Source of the DNA: Globisporangium splendens
Lineage: Eukaryota > Oomycota > Peronosporomycetes > Pythiales > Pythiaceae
Assembly (NCBI GenBank): GCA_006386115.1
Contig: VFIW01000002.1
Location: 1-64,000 of the forward strand
Direction: 5' to 3'
Length of the DNA: 64,000 nt
Part shown: positions 41,069 through 53,306 of the stretch, in pieces
How positions within the stretch are numbered: position 1 is the stretch's first letter
How the letters are laid out: each line of letters opens with the position of its first letter
Translations under genes and position numbers: made by a program
The notes under the pieces: generated by a model
Seen by the model: only the letters and a program-made list of their open reading frames with translations
Databases searched by the model: none
What the model was told of the DNA's origin: nothing

Positions 41069-44000
41069 TCAGTGGTCGAGATGGAACGAGCTGTGGGACG
41101 ACAGCGAGTCTTTGCGGAGATTGTGCAAGGATTCCTCCATGAGACTCGACAAGTCCGCGATCGCGGATGATGGTCGGCGCGGGGTACGAGGGGTACGAAG
41201 CGTGGGCGTACGAGGCGTACGAGGTGTGCGTGGGTTGAGCGGAGGGGGAAAGAGCATTCGGAACGATGTATCCGAGTCTGGTTCCGTGCCGTGAGAGGAT
41301 GCCGACATCAGGAAATGAGCGCGCGTTGGCGTATTCGCACCGACACTGGACGTTGTCGATTTCACTGCTAGTTTCGCCTTCCGCTTCCATTTCACCGCCT
41401 ATAGTTCACAAAAACGAGCGAGTTCATTTGCTGGACAATTTGTACTGACTGCGTGTTCGACGTGAACGTACCGCATCCCGGATCTCGTCGATTTGTTTCT
41501 CAAGTCGAGCGTTCTTGTCTTTGAGCTCCTCTTGTGCCTTCTCCATCTCCATTTGCTACAACAACGAAGTAAATCACACGGTCAAAAATACTTCGCGGGC
41601 AACAAATGATTGCATTTGGGTACTTGTAAACTTACGTAGGTCAATTGCTGGCTTTTCATGGAGCTGGTAGCTCTTCGCTCAACTTCCAGAGCTTCTCGGA
41701 GTTGATCGATTGTTGTCTATCCTCGAAAAAAATGTTAGTCAGCGACAGTGAGGCAGCAAGCTCTCGATTCTGTAACAAAACACACGCACCTGGTACTCTT
41801 GGGTGGCCATCATTTGCTCCTTGCCGTGACGGTGGTTGGTTTGCTCGATCTTTCGTTCGCAGTCAAGCCGCAACTCCTGCAGCTCTTGCTCTCGTTTCTT
41901 GCTCAAAGTCTGCGACAGCAAAGCCATTTCCCGAACCACAGTCTCTTTCTCAAATCGAAGCACGTTATTTGCTTCCTGGAGTTGAAGCTTTCTCTGACGA
42001 AGTTCCTGTATGGCTGCTTTCTTTGATGCCAATTCGAGCTTCAACGACGCAATCTCGCGCTCTGTCTTGTCTTGCAGCTGTTTGATCGACCGATTCGGGA
42101 TCAAATACCATGGGAGATGCTGATACACGTCATCGTTCTCGGCTGCATCCGCTTTACTCCAAAGTGAGTGCATGGCCTTCTTCGCAGACTCGAGTTCATG
42201 CAGAACCGAGTCCGTCCCTTCTTCTTTTGCCTTAAGTATCGCTCGTTGGCTGTTCTCGTAGAGGATCTCGGCAACTCGATCGAGTTCAGCGGCAAGCTGC
42301 TCCTCTTCCCACTTCTCCTGCGAGCTCGCGCTCACTTCTTTCAGGAAGCTGCCGGGGATATCCAGGCTGTGTGCTTTGATCAATGACAGAACAAAGCTGT
42401 GGAAAATCCGACAAAGTTTCGTTCTCTTCTCGAGCGTTGCTTGAGTCCGCGCTTTTTCTTCTGCAGTGCGGTCAGTGCTGATCATCGTAGACGACAGTCG
42501 ATCCTCTAGGTACGATTGCTCCAGTCTGTGTCGCTCACTGTCCGCCTCCATCTTGTGTATAGTGAGCTGCAGTGTTGCATTCACATCCTTCTGATCTTTC
42601 ACTTGCGCTTCAATCTCCTTGAGTTGCGTTGTCTTTGCATCTAATCGCTGGACCACCTGGTCGTATTTTGACTGATCGTCGACACGTCGATTTCCTAGCA
42701 CGGCGTTGATCTCATTGTCTTTTTGCTGCAATCGCTGCTCCCATCCTCTCCGCTCGGCGTCGAACCGTTGCTGATACGAACTCAACTGGGTTTGCAGCGA
42801 CAAAGCTGCTTGCTTCTCGTACTCACCACTAGCCCTGAACAGATCTTTCTCTAGATAACTCAAAGTCATCTTTAGTTCGTTCTTGAACGCCTTCTGCATC
42901 TCAATCGTTTCCTTTTTCAGTTGACCCAAGTGCATCTTGTACACCAACAGCACTCTCTCTTTATGGAGTTTGACGCTGTTGATCTCCTTCTCCGCAGTAC
43001 GAAGAAGGCTCTCTACTTTGAGCCTCGCCGATAGTTCTTCGCCGATTCTCGTATCCATTGTCTCAGACAGGTTCTTGTGTATCCGAGTAAGGTTGTTAAA
43101 CTCTTTCCTTTGCTGCAACCGATCTTGTTTTGCTTGCTGCAAATCGCTCTCAAGTTTTGACTTTTCTTGCTTCGTCTCGCGCACCTCTTTCTCCAGAAGA
43201 CTGACTTTCTTCTCTGCATCACCCAGGAGCAACCGCAAATCAGCTTCTTTTTCCTCAACTTGACGCAGCCGACGATCAAGTTGCGACGAAGATGTTTGGA
43301 TCTCCAGCTGAGTGCGTTCGCTAGAACCACGTTGTTCTGCTGACAGGTCTTCCTGCGATTTCAGCAATTCCTCTTGAAGCTGATAAATCTTGGCTTGTAG
43401 TTGCTTCTGTGTATCATGCATCACTTTCAGCTCACTCTCTTGATGCTCCTTTAGCTTTGCCAAAAGCTGCAGCTGGTCGCTTAGCTCCGCAACACCCTGA
43501 CGAGCTTCCTCAGCAGCTAATGCACTCCGCTCTTTCGCTTGATAAACGTCTTTCATTTCTTGCTCCAAACGGTGGCACTTCTCCTGCGACTCTTTTATCA
43601 CAACTCGCAACTTGCCGATATTGTCGTTAGCTTCTTCTAATCGTTGTACAGCAGTTTGCTTGGCCTCTTTTGCTTCGTCAAACTCTTGCCTCAGCGTCAC
43701 AAACGCTTGACGCTCACTCAACAATTCCTGCTCGACCCGCTTTCGCTCCTTTTTGGAATCGTCTGCCGCGAGCTCTAGTTTTCGGATGCCTTTTCTCACG
43801 TTGACCATCGCCGCTCGAAACTCCTTTTCTTTCTTGCTTTGAAGTTCCAGCAAAGCCTTCTGAAGTCTCTCCTCACATTGCAATGTGACTTGAGCTTCTC
43901 GAGCCTGCAGCTCAGCTTCATGTTGCGCTTTCAGAATTGAGTACTCTCGTTGAATCTGATGGACTTCTTCCACTCGCTCAGAATTCCGACTCGTATCCCT

Positions 44001-46222
44001 TCTCGCAGAAACCGTAGCACTACCAGCCTGAGTCTGTTTTGGCCCTGACTCAGCACCATCTTCTGCTGCTTGCACGTTGAGGACAACCACGCTTGGAGGA
44101 GATGTACTTTGTTGCGACGATTCTGCTCTTCGTTTTTCTTCCTTCCGTTCCTTTTCCATAAGAGCTTTCTCTCTTTCCGATAACCGTTTTTCTCTCTCTT
44201 CAAATTCTAGCTGCATTCGCTTGCGGGTAGCCTCTCGTGCACGCTCACTGTCTTTCATTGCCCGCTCCCTTGCAGCTGTCTCCTCTCTCCGTCTTCTATC
44301 CAGCTCTTCGCTCTCACGTTGAGACCGCTTCGACGCCTCATACTTTGAGGTAATGGCTGCTGATGAGTCCAGTGCTTGCTGTCGAGCACGAAGTAACTCA
44401 GCTTGCTGGTTTTCCAGCACCGCATCGTATTTGTTTTTCAGCGCCTCAATCCTCGCTTCTTGCTTGGCGACAAACTTATTCTGCCAGCGTGTTCGAGCTT
44501 CTGCTTCTTTCTCCTTCACGCTCTGCAGCATGCGCTTCTCAATCGACTCTTGCAGCAATGCAATTTTGGCTTCGTACTTCTCTTTTGTCTCAGACAAGAT
44601 TTTGTCTGCCGCCTTTTCCGCTGCAACAACTTTTTCTTCCTCTTTTTCAACGCCATGTCTCCAATGCGCGACGTCTTTCTCGAATTTGCTCGCAAGATTT
44701 GAATTGCGTAGTTTTTCGTCGGCAATTTGGGATCCCAACGTCTTGATCCGATCTTCTAGGCTCACGATTTGCTGCTCAGCTTTGGTGAGCGCTTCCTGGC
44801 GAAATTGAACTTGGTCTGCGAATCGAACGACTTCAAGCTGCTTTGCTTTCAGAGCATCCTGGCTTTGCTGGCGAATGGCATCCAACTGCGCTTGCACTTG
44901 CCTCACTTGCTCTTCTCCCTTCTTGAGTGCTGCAGCTTTCTCTTGAGATTGCTCCTTCATGTAAACTTCGACTTGTGCGCCAAACTCTTGATACTTGTTC
45001 TTCAACTCTTCGTTTTCTTTCTCCAGCACAACCATATCTTGCTTGGCGCGTGATAATTCGGCTTCAAGTCGCGCAATTTTGCTCGGGTAGTCTTTGCTTT
45101 GGACATGGCGCAGACTGTCGCTTAATTCTCGGCTTTTTGCGTCGGACAACGATAATAAATGCTGTAAATGGGCGATTTCCTGTTCGCCTGCGTGCTTCTC
45201 CATCTCTTGTTTCTGTTCACATACATAAAGAACCATTTTCGATGGCAAGAGTCAAAACATCATCTAACCCTAACTACATATGCTCCGCAAGTACATACCA
45301 CGTTAATCGCTTTCAAGGACTCGATTTCCTGTACGAACTTCGCGTATTTCTCCTGTGCGGACGCCTCTCTCTCGCGCTCGTTTTGGTGTCGGACCTGCAG
45401 CGCTTCGTAATCTCTCTGCAGTGTCTCGAACGATTGCAGATGCAGCTTCATTTTCTCCAGCTCCAGTTCCAGACGTTCGCTTTCGCCACGTTCTCCTAAA
45501 TACTTTTCTTCTTGTTGGGCAGTAATCTGTTTTTGACCACGAAGTTCCTCAACGCGGTCCTTCAGCTGCTCTTGCAGCACGTGAATCTCTCGCTCGGACT
45601 GCTCCCACTTCTGCTGCGTCTCTTTCTCTCGCTGCTGAACCGTGCGCAACTTTCGCTGCACTTCCCGGAGATCGCTCGCCTGCCACGCGACTTGATCGCT
45701 CACCACTTGGATGTACTTCTCGCGCTCACCAAAGAAACACTCCTGCACGATCTCGCCGAGTCGGATCCGCGCAAACTCGCTCGTCAGCGGGTTCTCCTGC
45801 AGACAGAACACCGTCGTGTCGTTCTGGATCTGATCCACGGCCTGCTGTACTTGCACCGCGAGCGCGTGGAGGCGGTTCTCGTACGCCTCTTGCAGCGACC
45901 GGTACCGCGTGCGGAACTTCTTCTCCACGGTCTTCTTCATCTCGTAGCTCGTCGTAGTAACAGCCTGCGCACCGTGTGCATTCGCGCGCCTCGAGCGCCG
46001 ATGAGCCACGTGCGCCACCTCTTTCTCTATCGTCGTGGTAGCCTGCTTCTGCGCGTCGATCGTCCTTGTTGCAGTTGGGTTTCCGCACTGGGGCTCGTTC
46101 TCAGACCCGCCGCCGAGGAAACTGGAGTCGCTCTCGCTTCCGCTCTCGCTCTGCTCACTGAACCTGGTACCGGCAGACACAGCGCGCACGGCGCTACCGA
46201 CGATGATGTGGGTGGGAGCCAT
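41069..46222 (-). CDS. Large coiled-coil protein of unknown function (about 1613 residues)
   Basis: Five exons, all phase 0: 46222-45299, 45212-41790, 41716-41636, 41555-41472, 41398-41069. The start is the ATG of MAPTHIIVGSAVRAVSAGTR; the open frame upstream lacks support. After a Ser/Glu-rich N-terminus there is a conserved-looking block (LTSEFARIRLGEIVQECFFG, EREKYIQVVSDQVAWQASDL), then nearly continuous heptad coiled coil from about residue 170 to 1500, rich in Glu/Lys/Gln/Arg, with a highly charged stretch of R/E repeats mid-protein. The C-terminus is different: short TPRTP-type Pro/Thr/Arg repeats (41160-41230) and a Ser-rich tail. The form suggests a cytoskeletal, centrosomal or flagellar scaffold, but no family was recognised. 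Confidence 0.75.
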
Positions 46223-46565
46223 GCAGTCACGACAGACGCAGAGAAGGGAGCAGGAAGCGCGGGAGGAGGAGATGACGAATGCTGCAACTTGATGGAAGCC
46301 CTGCTGCAAGAGAATGGCGAGCGACAACATTCGCGAGGTCGCACGAAGGTAACACCACCATTTTTGCTGCACATATCGCGTGCCTATCGGTTATGTGGCG
46401 AGTTGATGGTTCCAAACTTCCATTGACTTAAATCAGTTTGCCGACCATAACCAGATCATTGACACACACGCAAATGGACATAATTCGTTATGCAGGATAG
46501 AAAAGAGCTCAGCGAGCTGCCGATGTGCATGCCCATCAAGCAGCATCGAGATGTACTGTTTTTAC

Positions 46566-48659
46566 TTAGTGCGCAAACGGCTTGAGCGTACGACGTGGAG
46601 GGTAGTCGAAGAGCGATGGCACGGCGCGACCTTCGTAGAACGCCACCAGCTTGCGCGCCTCGTCGGCGACAGTCTCCTTGTTGAAGCCGAACTGTTCCTT
46701 GAGCTGCGCGATCGTGGCCGACGTGCCGAAGCGGTCGAGACCGAACTGCGCGTGCGAGTAGTCGCTCCAGCCGAACGTGGCCGCAGCTTCCACCGAGATC
46801 ACCGGGATGCCCTCACCGAGGATCTCCTTCTTGTACTCGACCGACTGCTCGTCGAACAGATCGCGGCACGGCACCGACACGATGCGCACCTTCTTGTCCG
46901 TCAAGAGCTTGGCGGCTTCCACCGAGAGCGACACTTCCGAGCCCGAGGCGACGAACACCAAGTCTGGCTTGCCTTCGAACGACTCGACGTACTCGCCGTT
47001 CACGATGTGCTGGAGCACGTACGCACCCTTGGCCACGTTCTCCGCGGTCGAGCCGGCCAAATTTGGCAAACCCTGGCGGGAGAGTGCGAGCACCGACGTC
47101 TTGGTCGCGTTCTCCACGGCGCAGATGTACGAGCCGACAGTCTCGTTACCATCCGCTGGGCGATACACGTACATGTTCGGCATGGCACGGAGCGACGCAT
47201 TCATCTCGATAGGCTGGTGGGTTGGACCATCCTCGCCCAAGAAGATACTGTCGTGGGTGGCCACGAAGATGATACCGAAGCGCGAGAGCGCGCTCACACG
47301 CACGGCGCCGAGCGCGTAGCCGACGAAGTTGTAGAACGTCGCGCAGAACGGACGGAGCGCGCCGTGGGCGAACAGACCGTTCGAGATCGCCACCATGGCG
47401 TGCTCACGCACACCGTAACGGATGTAACGACCAATTGGCGTGTCCTTCTGGAAGTCACCCGACATCGTCAAGTGGGTCAGGTTCGATGGCGTCAAATCGG
47501 CCGAGCCACCGATCATTTCAGGCAAGCCCGTAGCAGCCGCGTTCAAGGCGATTTCCGAGAACTGACGCGTCGCGAGCGCCTTGTCCGAAGGCGTGTACAC
47601 TGGGAAATGCTTCTTCCAGTCCGCAGGGAGCTTGCCCGCGAAACGGCGTTCGTATTCCGACGCCAATTCAGGGAACTCAGCCTGGTACTTGGCGAACGCT
47701 TCGTTCCACTTGGTCTCAAGCTCAGCGCCCGACTTGGTCTTGTCGTAGTACTGCTTCACCTTCTCTGGCACTTGGAAGGACTCGTCGCCGTTCAAGCCGT
47801 ACTTCTCCTTCGTGGCTGCGAGGTCGTCCGCCTTTAATGGCGCGCCGTGCACCGAGTGCGTGTTCTCGAGCTTCGAGCCCAAGCCAATGGTGGTGCGGAT
47901 CTTGATCAGCGTTGGCTTGTTGGTCTCCTTCTTGGCCTCCGCGACAGCCTTGTTGATCGCTTCGTGGTCGTAGTTGCCGTCTTCGACGACAAGCACCTGC
48001 CAGTTGTACGCCTCGTAGCGCACCTTCACGTCTTCCGTGAACGACAAGTTGGTGTGGCCGTCAATGGTGATCTGGTTGTCATCGTACAACACGATGAGCT
48101 TGCCGAGACCAAGGTGGCCGGCCAGCGACGACGCTTCGCCCGACACACCTTCCTGGAGGCAACCGTCACCGCAGATCACGTACGTGTAGTGGTCGACGAT
48201 GTTGTGTCCTTCGCGGTTGAACTCGGCGGCCAAGTGCTTCTCGGCGATCGCGAGACCCACGGCGTTCGAGATACCCTGGCCAAGCGGACCCGTCGACACT
48301 TCAACACCCGGCGTGCAAAAGTTCTCTGGGTGGCCTGGGCACTTGGAGCCAAGCGAGCGGAACGAGCGCAGGTCGTCTGTGGACACGTCGTAGCCCGTGA
48401 GGTGCAGCATACTGTACTGCAGCGCGCACGCGTGGCCGTTCGAGAGCACGAAGCGGTCACGGTTGCTCCACTTTGGGTTCTTCGGGTTGAACTTCATGTG
48501 CTTGCTGAAGAGCACGTGCGCCATTGGCGCGCAGCCCATGGGAGCGCCCGGGTGGCCCGAGTTGCCCGCCGTCGGCTGGTCGGCCGAGAGCATGCGGATG
48601 GTGTTGATGCAGAGGTCCTCCTCGCTGATGCGGGGCTTCTTGTCGACGTGGGTGGTCAT
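46566..48659 (-). CDS. Transketolase
   Basis: A single-exon gene for 697 residues, the usual size. Transketolase moves two-carbon units between sugar phosphates in the non-oxidative pentose phosphate pathway using thiamine diphosphate and a divalent metal. Seen: substrate-site [11 protein letters not shown] (near residue 33-42), [23 protein letters not shown], the cofactor-binding GDG...N motif ([13 protein letters not shown] near 164, DDNQITIDG near 193), the pyrimidine-binding domain ([29 protein letters not shown]) and the C-terminal domain ending RTLKPFAH. Codon use is strongly biased to C-ending codons, fitting a highly expressed gene. A (GA)n run lies about 100 bases upstream of the start. 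Confidence 0.97.
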   Translation of the reverse strand: MTTHVDKKPRISEEDLCINTIRMLSADQPTAGNSGHPGAPMGCAPMAHVLFSKHMKFNPKNPKWSNRDRFVLSNGHACALQYSMLHLTGYDVSTDDLRSFRSLGSKCPGHPENFCTPGVEVSTGPLGQGISNAVGLAIAEKHLAAEFNREGHNIVDHYTYVICGDGCLQEGVSGEASSLAGHLGLGKLIVLYDDNQITIDGHTNLSFTEDVKVRYEAYNWQVLVVEDGNYDHEAINKAVAEAKKETNKPTLIKIRTTIGLGSKLENTHSVHGAPLKADDLAATKEKYGLNGDESFQVPEKVKQYYDKTKSGAELETKWNEAFAKYQAEFPELASEYERRFAGKLPADWKKHFPVYTPSDKALATRQFSEIALNAAATGLPEMIGGSADLTPSNLTHLTMSGDFQKDTPIGRYIRYGVREHAMVAISNGLFAHGALRPFCATFYNFVGYALGAVRVSALSRFGIIFVATHDSIFLGEDGPTHQPIEMNASLRAMPNMYVYRPADGNETVGSYICAVENATKTSVLALSRQGLPNLAGSTAENVAKGAYVLQHIVNGEYVESFEGKPDLVFVASGSEVSLSVEAAKLLTDKKVRIVSVPCRDLFDEQSVEYKKEILGEGIPVISVEAAATFGWSDYSHAQFGLDRFGTSATIAQLKEQFGFNKETVADEARKLVAFYEGRAVPSLFDYPPRRTLKPFAH

Positions 48660-48763
48660 CTTGCGCAGAGGGAAGAGGGCGGACAGAGAGCGATCGGCTT
48701 GTGCGGCGCGCGGCTAAACAAGGAATGACGCATGCACAGCAGCCCCACGCGTTCCTGCCACAG

Positions 48764-48803
48764 AGAGAGTGAGCGAGAGAGAGAGAGAGAGAGAGAGAGA
48801 GGA
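48764..48803. repeat. (GA)n microsatellite upstream of transketolase
   Basis: About 40 bases of GA dinucleotide repeat, roughly 105 bases upstream of the transketolase ATG (the gene reads leftward). In the transcribed direction it is a CT-rich tract. Confidence 0.9.
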
Positions 48804-49766
48804 GCCTTCCCCTTGTGAGGCATAACCCGATTTTCAGCCAATGATTGCGCATTATGGGAAGAGCATTCTTCCAATGGCGTGGCGTTCTTGAAGTTTTTGG
48901 CCCTACCCCTTGCTTGGCGTACCGAGTGGATGGAGTAGGAGACGCTTAAGTGCGCATGTTCCTCCGCTAAAGTTCGATCACGCAAACGCATTCAACTGCC
49001 GACAATGAGTGACAAGCAAGGCGAAGAGCTCAGTTGGAGCCGTTGAGAACGTCTCCTTCACCTCCGAAATGGGACACGACTGCGCACGGTCGAACGCCTG
49101 GGAGACCATAGCAGTGCAGCTAGCCTGAGGTTAATGGATGTGGAGGCAGGCAGTGGACCAGTACTGGTGGCGACAAGCCAAGTGGGCGATGATAATGACG
49201 TAATAGGTGTCGTTGACATAGTCCGCGATGACGAGATGTCCCAAGCCCCTCTCAAAATCGCACCCCATTGCGCATGAGCGAGTGGTTCAGGAGTCTTAAC
49301 CACATGGTGAAGCCATTTGATCCTTTCCATGCTTCCTGGTGTATCAACCTAGCATCAAGTGAAGCGTTTTGCTCGTCAACATCAACACGAGAGCGAATCG
49401 CGATGAAGCCATTGCGTCGTCATCTTTCGTGAGGGCGACCCCCATGTTGACGCTCTAAGTTTTCTTTTGGCAGCGTGCGAACATAAGCATCTGAGTTGCC
49501 TTGAATCTTCTTGCCTTGCTTGAATGGCGTGCATACTGCAATCAAGTATGGATCTACCTATGATGTGCATGGTACATGGAGAAAAGACTGACGTTCGGCT
49601 GCTGCTCATGCACACGCGTGCGTATTTGGAATAATTCCCCCAACCTGCTACTTCAGCAAAGATCTGGGTTTGATTTGTATGTAAACCCACGGGTTGTTTT
49701 GACAGACCCGTACCCACCCGTCCGCCAGTCACAATCAATTGGCGGCAACTGCACACACGACTGACC
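48804..49766. other. Intergenic region between transketolase and the Cgi121 gene
   Basis: About 960 bases with no convincing gene. Open frames here, including one on the minus strand running to 50053, lack recognisable domains and overlap Cgi121 exons. The two flanking genes diverge, so both promoters lie in this stretch. Confidence 0.5.
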
Positions 49767-50503
49767 ATGGCGATGGCGAAGCACACGTTCGAGCTCTTCC
49801 CCGGCAGGTGCGTAGATGCGCGTGTCCAGTAGCTCGCTCTACTAGGATGGGGAGGTGGCGTATGCTTTAGTGAGTGCTGACGTCTCCTACGGTGTGCTTT
49901 CCATGCTGCAGGACGCTCCACTCGGCGTTCTACAAGGACGTCAAGAACAGCGCGGCGCTGCACAAGGCGCTGCTCAACCAGGAGTTCGACGCCGCGCTCG
50001 TCAATGCGAGTCTGGTACGTGGAGAGTTTGTTTGCATGCATTTTTCTATACACATGCAGCGTTTATGGCGAATGCTGACTGCGCTGGGTGTTTACGCTGT
50101 ATTCGAATAGCTGGTGGATCCGTTCCAGGTGTATGCGGCTGCCTCGCGCGTGCTGCTCTGTGAGACGACGACCAGGCTGACGACCAAGAGCATGCACGCG
50201 GAGCTCGTGTTCAACCTGTCGGGCTCACGCAACGTGACCGAGTCGTTCCGCCGCTTCGGCGTCGCCGACGACTGCACTTCGCTTGTGCTCTGCGTGTTTG
50301 ACGCTGACGACGCCACATTAGCGAGTCTGGCGTCTCTCGTGGAAGGCACACTGACGCCGTTCAATGAACTGGGTCAGCACTTGACGCCAGCGGGTGTGAA
50401 GGCGATTCGAAAGTTCTACAAGATCCAAGACTTGGAGCTTGGGAGCTCTACGTTAGTGGATGCGATCGTCTGCAGAATAGCGACCAAGAGCTGCAACAAG
50501 TGA
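49767..50503 (+). CDS. KEOPS/EKC complex subunit Cgi121 (TPRKB)
   Basis: Three exons (49767-49807, 49912-50014, 50111-50503) give 178 residues. The protein matches the Cgi121/TPRKB family along its length: FELFPGR at the start, FYKDVKNSAAL, VDPFQVYAAASRVL, the strand AELVFNLSGSRNVTESFRRF, and the terminal LVDAIVCRIATKS. TPRKB binds the kinase Bud32/PRPK within KEOPS, which makes the universal tRNA modification t6A on ANN-decoding tRNAs. Length is normal. The gene ends about 100 bases before the convergent RPAP3 gene. Confidence 0.9.
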
Positions 50504-50603
50504 CGAGCATCATCAAGGATATCAAGTGGAGTGGCGAGTCCAAATGCATTCATTTCATCTTTTGCTGAGTTGCCTTGCTACTGTGTGTGGTTGTGTAGGG
50601 ATC

Positions 50604-52239
50604 TCACTGCAGCGCATACAATTTTGCCAGCGTATCGACTTCGCGCGCTTGCTGGTCATCGTTCATCTCTTTACCATCACTGCGCAATCGCTCGACGACC
50701 CACACGAGATCTTCTTTCTCGCACACGCTTAGAAACATCACGGCCATGCTGAAGCGAGGTACCTTTGCGAGTCCCATGGCAAAGTCCAGCACGAACCGCT
50801 TATCTGCTGACGTGGCTTGCATCGCATGACGGAACACATGGAAGATGTCGCAAAGAATCTCCGCCTCGATCGAGTTTTTGAAGATCGTGCCGAGCGCTGC
50901 AGGCTGAATGAGCCGCAAGTATTCGGCGCGTAAACCGAGCAGCGCTTTCTGCCGCTCAGCGTCGCCTTTTGGCGCTAGCGTCTTCCACACGCGACCAAAC
51001 TCGTACGATGTCGTCGGTGCTTTCTTTGGAAGTTTCGGTAGGATTACTGTGGGCTTTGAAGACGAGGTTTCAGCAACTGGCGCTGGAGTTGTGGTCGGTG
51101 GTGATGATGCTTGTAGTTGAGCCTCTTGAGAAGGCTTCTCTGATACTGCACTGCGCTGTTTTGTGGTTGCAATAGGTGTTGTAGGCTTGTTTCCAACCGA
51201 GTTCTTATCTTCTAAGTCGTCCAGTGTGCCATGATGCGACTCGTTGGTGGTTTTGCCGATCACCTCAATCTTGAACTGAGTGCGCTTGGGTGCGCGCTTG
51301 ATGGCTGTTCGAATCAGCTCTCGAGTGGATGCAATTTGTGTTTGGATCTGTCGGCTCTTTGGATCGAGCTCAGCCGCGCGTTCAAAGTCCAGTAGCGCCA
51401 GCCGATGCTTTCCCAGCGAGTTGCGCGCCGTGCCTCGTCGCGACAGCGATTTCAGGTGGTTCGGGTCGATCTTCAGTGCCAAGTTGCAATCGTCCTCGGC
51501 TTTACCAAACTCCCTGTTTTTCAGATGTGCCATGGCGCGATTCGACAGCACGACAGCATTGCGAGGGTTATACCCCAAGCACTGCGTGTAGCACTTGATT
51601 GCAGCCACATAGTCGCCTCGCTGGTAGTGTGCGTTCCCATCCTCTCGTTCAAGCTCTTCTCGACTTTTCGTTGACACGCTCGCCTTCGCTGCTGCTGCCC
51701 TCGGTTCTTCAACTGCCACTGCCTTAGAGTCCGATTTCTTGGTAGCCGCAGTGGTAGAAGTTGCGTCTTTACTGGACGTGTTGTCTTCATCCGCTTCTCT
51801 TAGTGCGGCATCCTATAAATCGTCATTCCCAGCAACTCGTCTCAGTGCGCACAGTTCAGACATATCCTTGTTTGGTTCAACAGCGATCCCTCAGACTCAC
51901 CACATCGAACTTCGCCCACTTGCTGTACCCCTTATCGTACGTGTGTCCAGCTGGATCTGCTTTCGTTGCAGCAGCTTTGTCATGTACCTTGTCGCCAGTG
52001 CCATGCGCTGGAGTCGCGTCAGTTTTCTGCTGCACTCTGCGGCGCGGCGCGGGTATCGCTGCTGCTTCTGGTGTTGTTGCCGTGTCGCTCGCGCTCCGCT
52101 TCGTGCGCGCGGCTTCCTCCTCGTTGATCGATCTCTCCCACGAGTACAGGTCCGAGAAGTAGTCCTGCAGCTGTGCCGCGTTCGCGCGGATCTGGTGCTG
52201 CATCTGCAGCGTCGAGGCGGACGCGCCACTTGCTGCCAT
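50604..52239 (-). CDS. RPAP3-like TPR protein (R2TP complex)
   Basis: Two exons, 52239-51901 and 51812-50604, both phase 0, for about 515 residues. The N-terminal exon has the LQDYFSDLYSWE and KGYSKWAKFDV motifs typical of RPAP3. Exon 2 holds TPR repeats (REDGNAHYQRGDYVAAIKCY, AVVLSNRAMAHLKNREF, KSLSRRGTARNSLGKHRLAL), a variable Thr/Pro-rich linker and the C-terminal RPAP3_C domain (TTSYEFGRVWKTLAP ... EKEDLVWVVERLR). RPAP3 links Hsp90 to the RUVBL1/2-PIH1D1 R2TP complex used to assemble RNA polymerases and snoRNPs. There is one TPR array, while the human protein has two. The start is placed at MAASGASAST; an ATG 69 bases further upstream is possible. Confidence 0.87.
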
Positions 52240-52410
52240 GCTGCTGTCAGTGGGATTTTGGATTGTGGCACTTGGCGCAATGGACGTCAGAGTCAAGACA
52301 GCAAACAAAAACTGCTAAACAGCATTTCGTAGAAAGAATCAAATTAGATAGATCCGACCTTTAACAAATATGAGAGGTACAGTCTGAACATTAGAGTAGA
52401 GAGGAACAAG

Positions 52411-52668
52411 ATGGACTGTCTCTGTCGCAGTTTGAAGGTTTTGTGGTCCAAAATGGAGCTTCAGTGCAAAAAAACACAAGGAAGAAGCATGGCTATGCTG
52501 AAGATGCGATGGGGGTGCTGTGTGACGAAAGGCGACATGGATGCGCTGTTGTTTTTGCATCAGCGTCGCAGCGAAAAGTGCCCCGAGAGAGTTGCAAACC
52601 ACGCTGCGGTGATGAGCCACCTCGAGATCTTTCGGTGGATTGTCCTGACAAAGTGGACGTCGACTTGA
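52411..52668 (+). pseudogene. Ankyrin-repeat gene fragment
   Basis: The plus frame 52411-52668 contains KGDMDALLFLHQRRSEKCPE followed by AVMSHLEIFRWIV, the layout of one and a half oomycete-type ankyrin repeats (LHE-RSEGC ... GHLEVVKWL). No start context, no repeats on either side and the frame soon stops, so this is probably a relic of a member of the expanded ankyrin family. It lies between RPAP3 and the NUDCD1-like gene. Confidence 0.4.
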
Positions 52669-53262
52669 TTCCATCCGTGTGCCACTACAATGTTGACTTC
52701 GCCGAAGCGCTCCAAGAGATGGGGTTACTGAATCCTCTAGGCGATCAATGAGCAGGCGTCTGATTGACTGGTGGGTTTGAGGATAAGACCACGCAAAGTC
52801 TGCGAATGAGATCTCGCGGTCCTGTGTCTGCTCACTTGCGAGTTCGCAAAAAAGCAGCAGTTGCAAATCAGACAGCACACTTAAGACGACAACGTGTCGT
52901 TAAACAAGGACTTTAGAGATAGAATGCAACCTTGAGGCAAGCGCCAAAGTCTAAAGAGGTTGGTTGTCTCTGTTGGCATGGCGACATTGCAAAGACGAAT
53001 TGTAAACTCCGTGTCCTGTTTATGAAATCAATGCACTTCAACCACGAGCGGGTGGGTTCTTGTTTGCTCGACGGGTCATCGGGTTCATTTTTCAGCAAAC
53101 GGTCTCTCAAACCCGTCACATTGACACGATCCTCACATATAAACTCCTAGATTTACTCAACGGGTTGAATGACCCGTCTAACCCGTTTGGGACAACCAAA
53201 ACCCATGAGTGCATGCCTGTAGGATGTATCCTAGTTGCCATTCCCGAAAAGCCAAGAAACAA
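52669..53262. other. Intergenic region upstream of the NUDCD1-like gene
   Basis: No gene recognised. The right part has several scattered ACGGGT/ACCCGT words (53045-53190) in both orientations, possibly a decayed repeat. Confidence 0.4.
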
Positions 53263-53301
53263 GGGAAGAAGAAGAAGAAGAAGAAGAAGAAGAAGAAGAA
53301 G
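53263..53301. repeat. (GAA)n microsatellite in the leader of the NUDCD1-like gene
   Basis: About twelve GAA triplets ending six bases before the ATG at 53307. They are in frame with the gene, but no ATG precedes them in that frame, so they are read as untranslated leader. Confidence 0.85.
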
Positions 53302-53306
53302 CGACG

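Noticed and set aside
46551..47837. 428-residue plus-strand open frame opposite transketolase
   Set aside because: It stays within the sense coding region, has no recognisable domain, and is explained by the strong C-ending codon bias of transketolase. It served as a control for judging the retrotransposon antisense genes.
49382..50053. 223-residue minus-strand open frame near the Cgi121 gene
   Set aside because: Overlaps two Cgi121 exons whose protein matches a known family; the antisense product has no domain.
53040..53200. Regulatory array of ACGGGT/ACCCGT words
   Set aside because: Spacing and orientation are irregular and similar words occur elsewhere (near 49700); not enough to call a site or a repeat family.
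53235..53306. N-terminal Glu-rich extension of the NUDCD1-like protein through the GAA repeat
   Set aside because: The frame is open but has no ATG upstream of the repeat; the ATG at 53307 is the first credible start.
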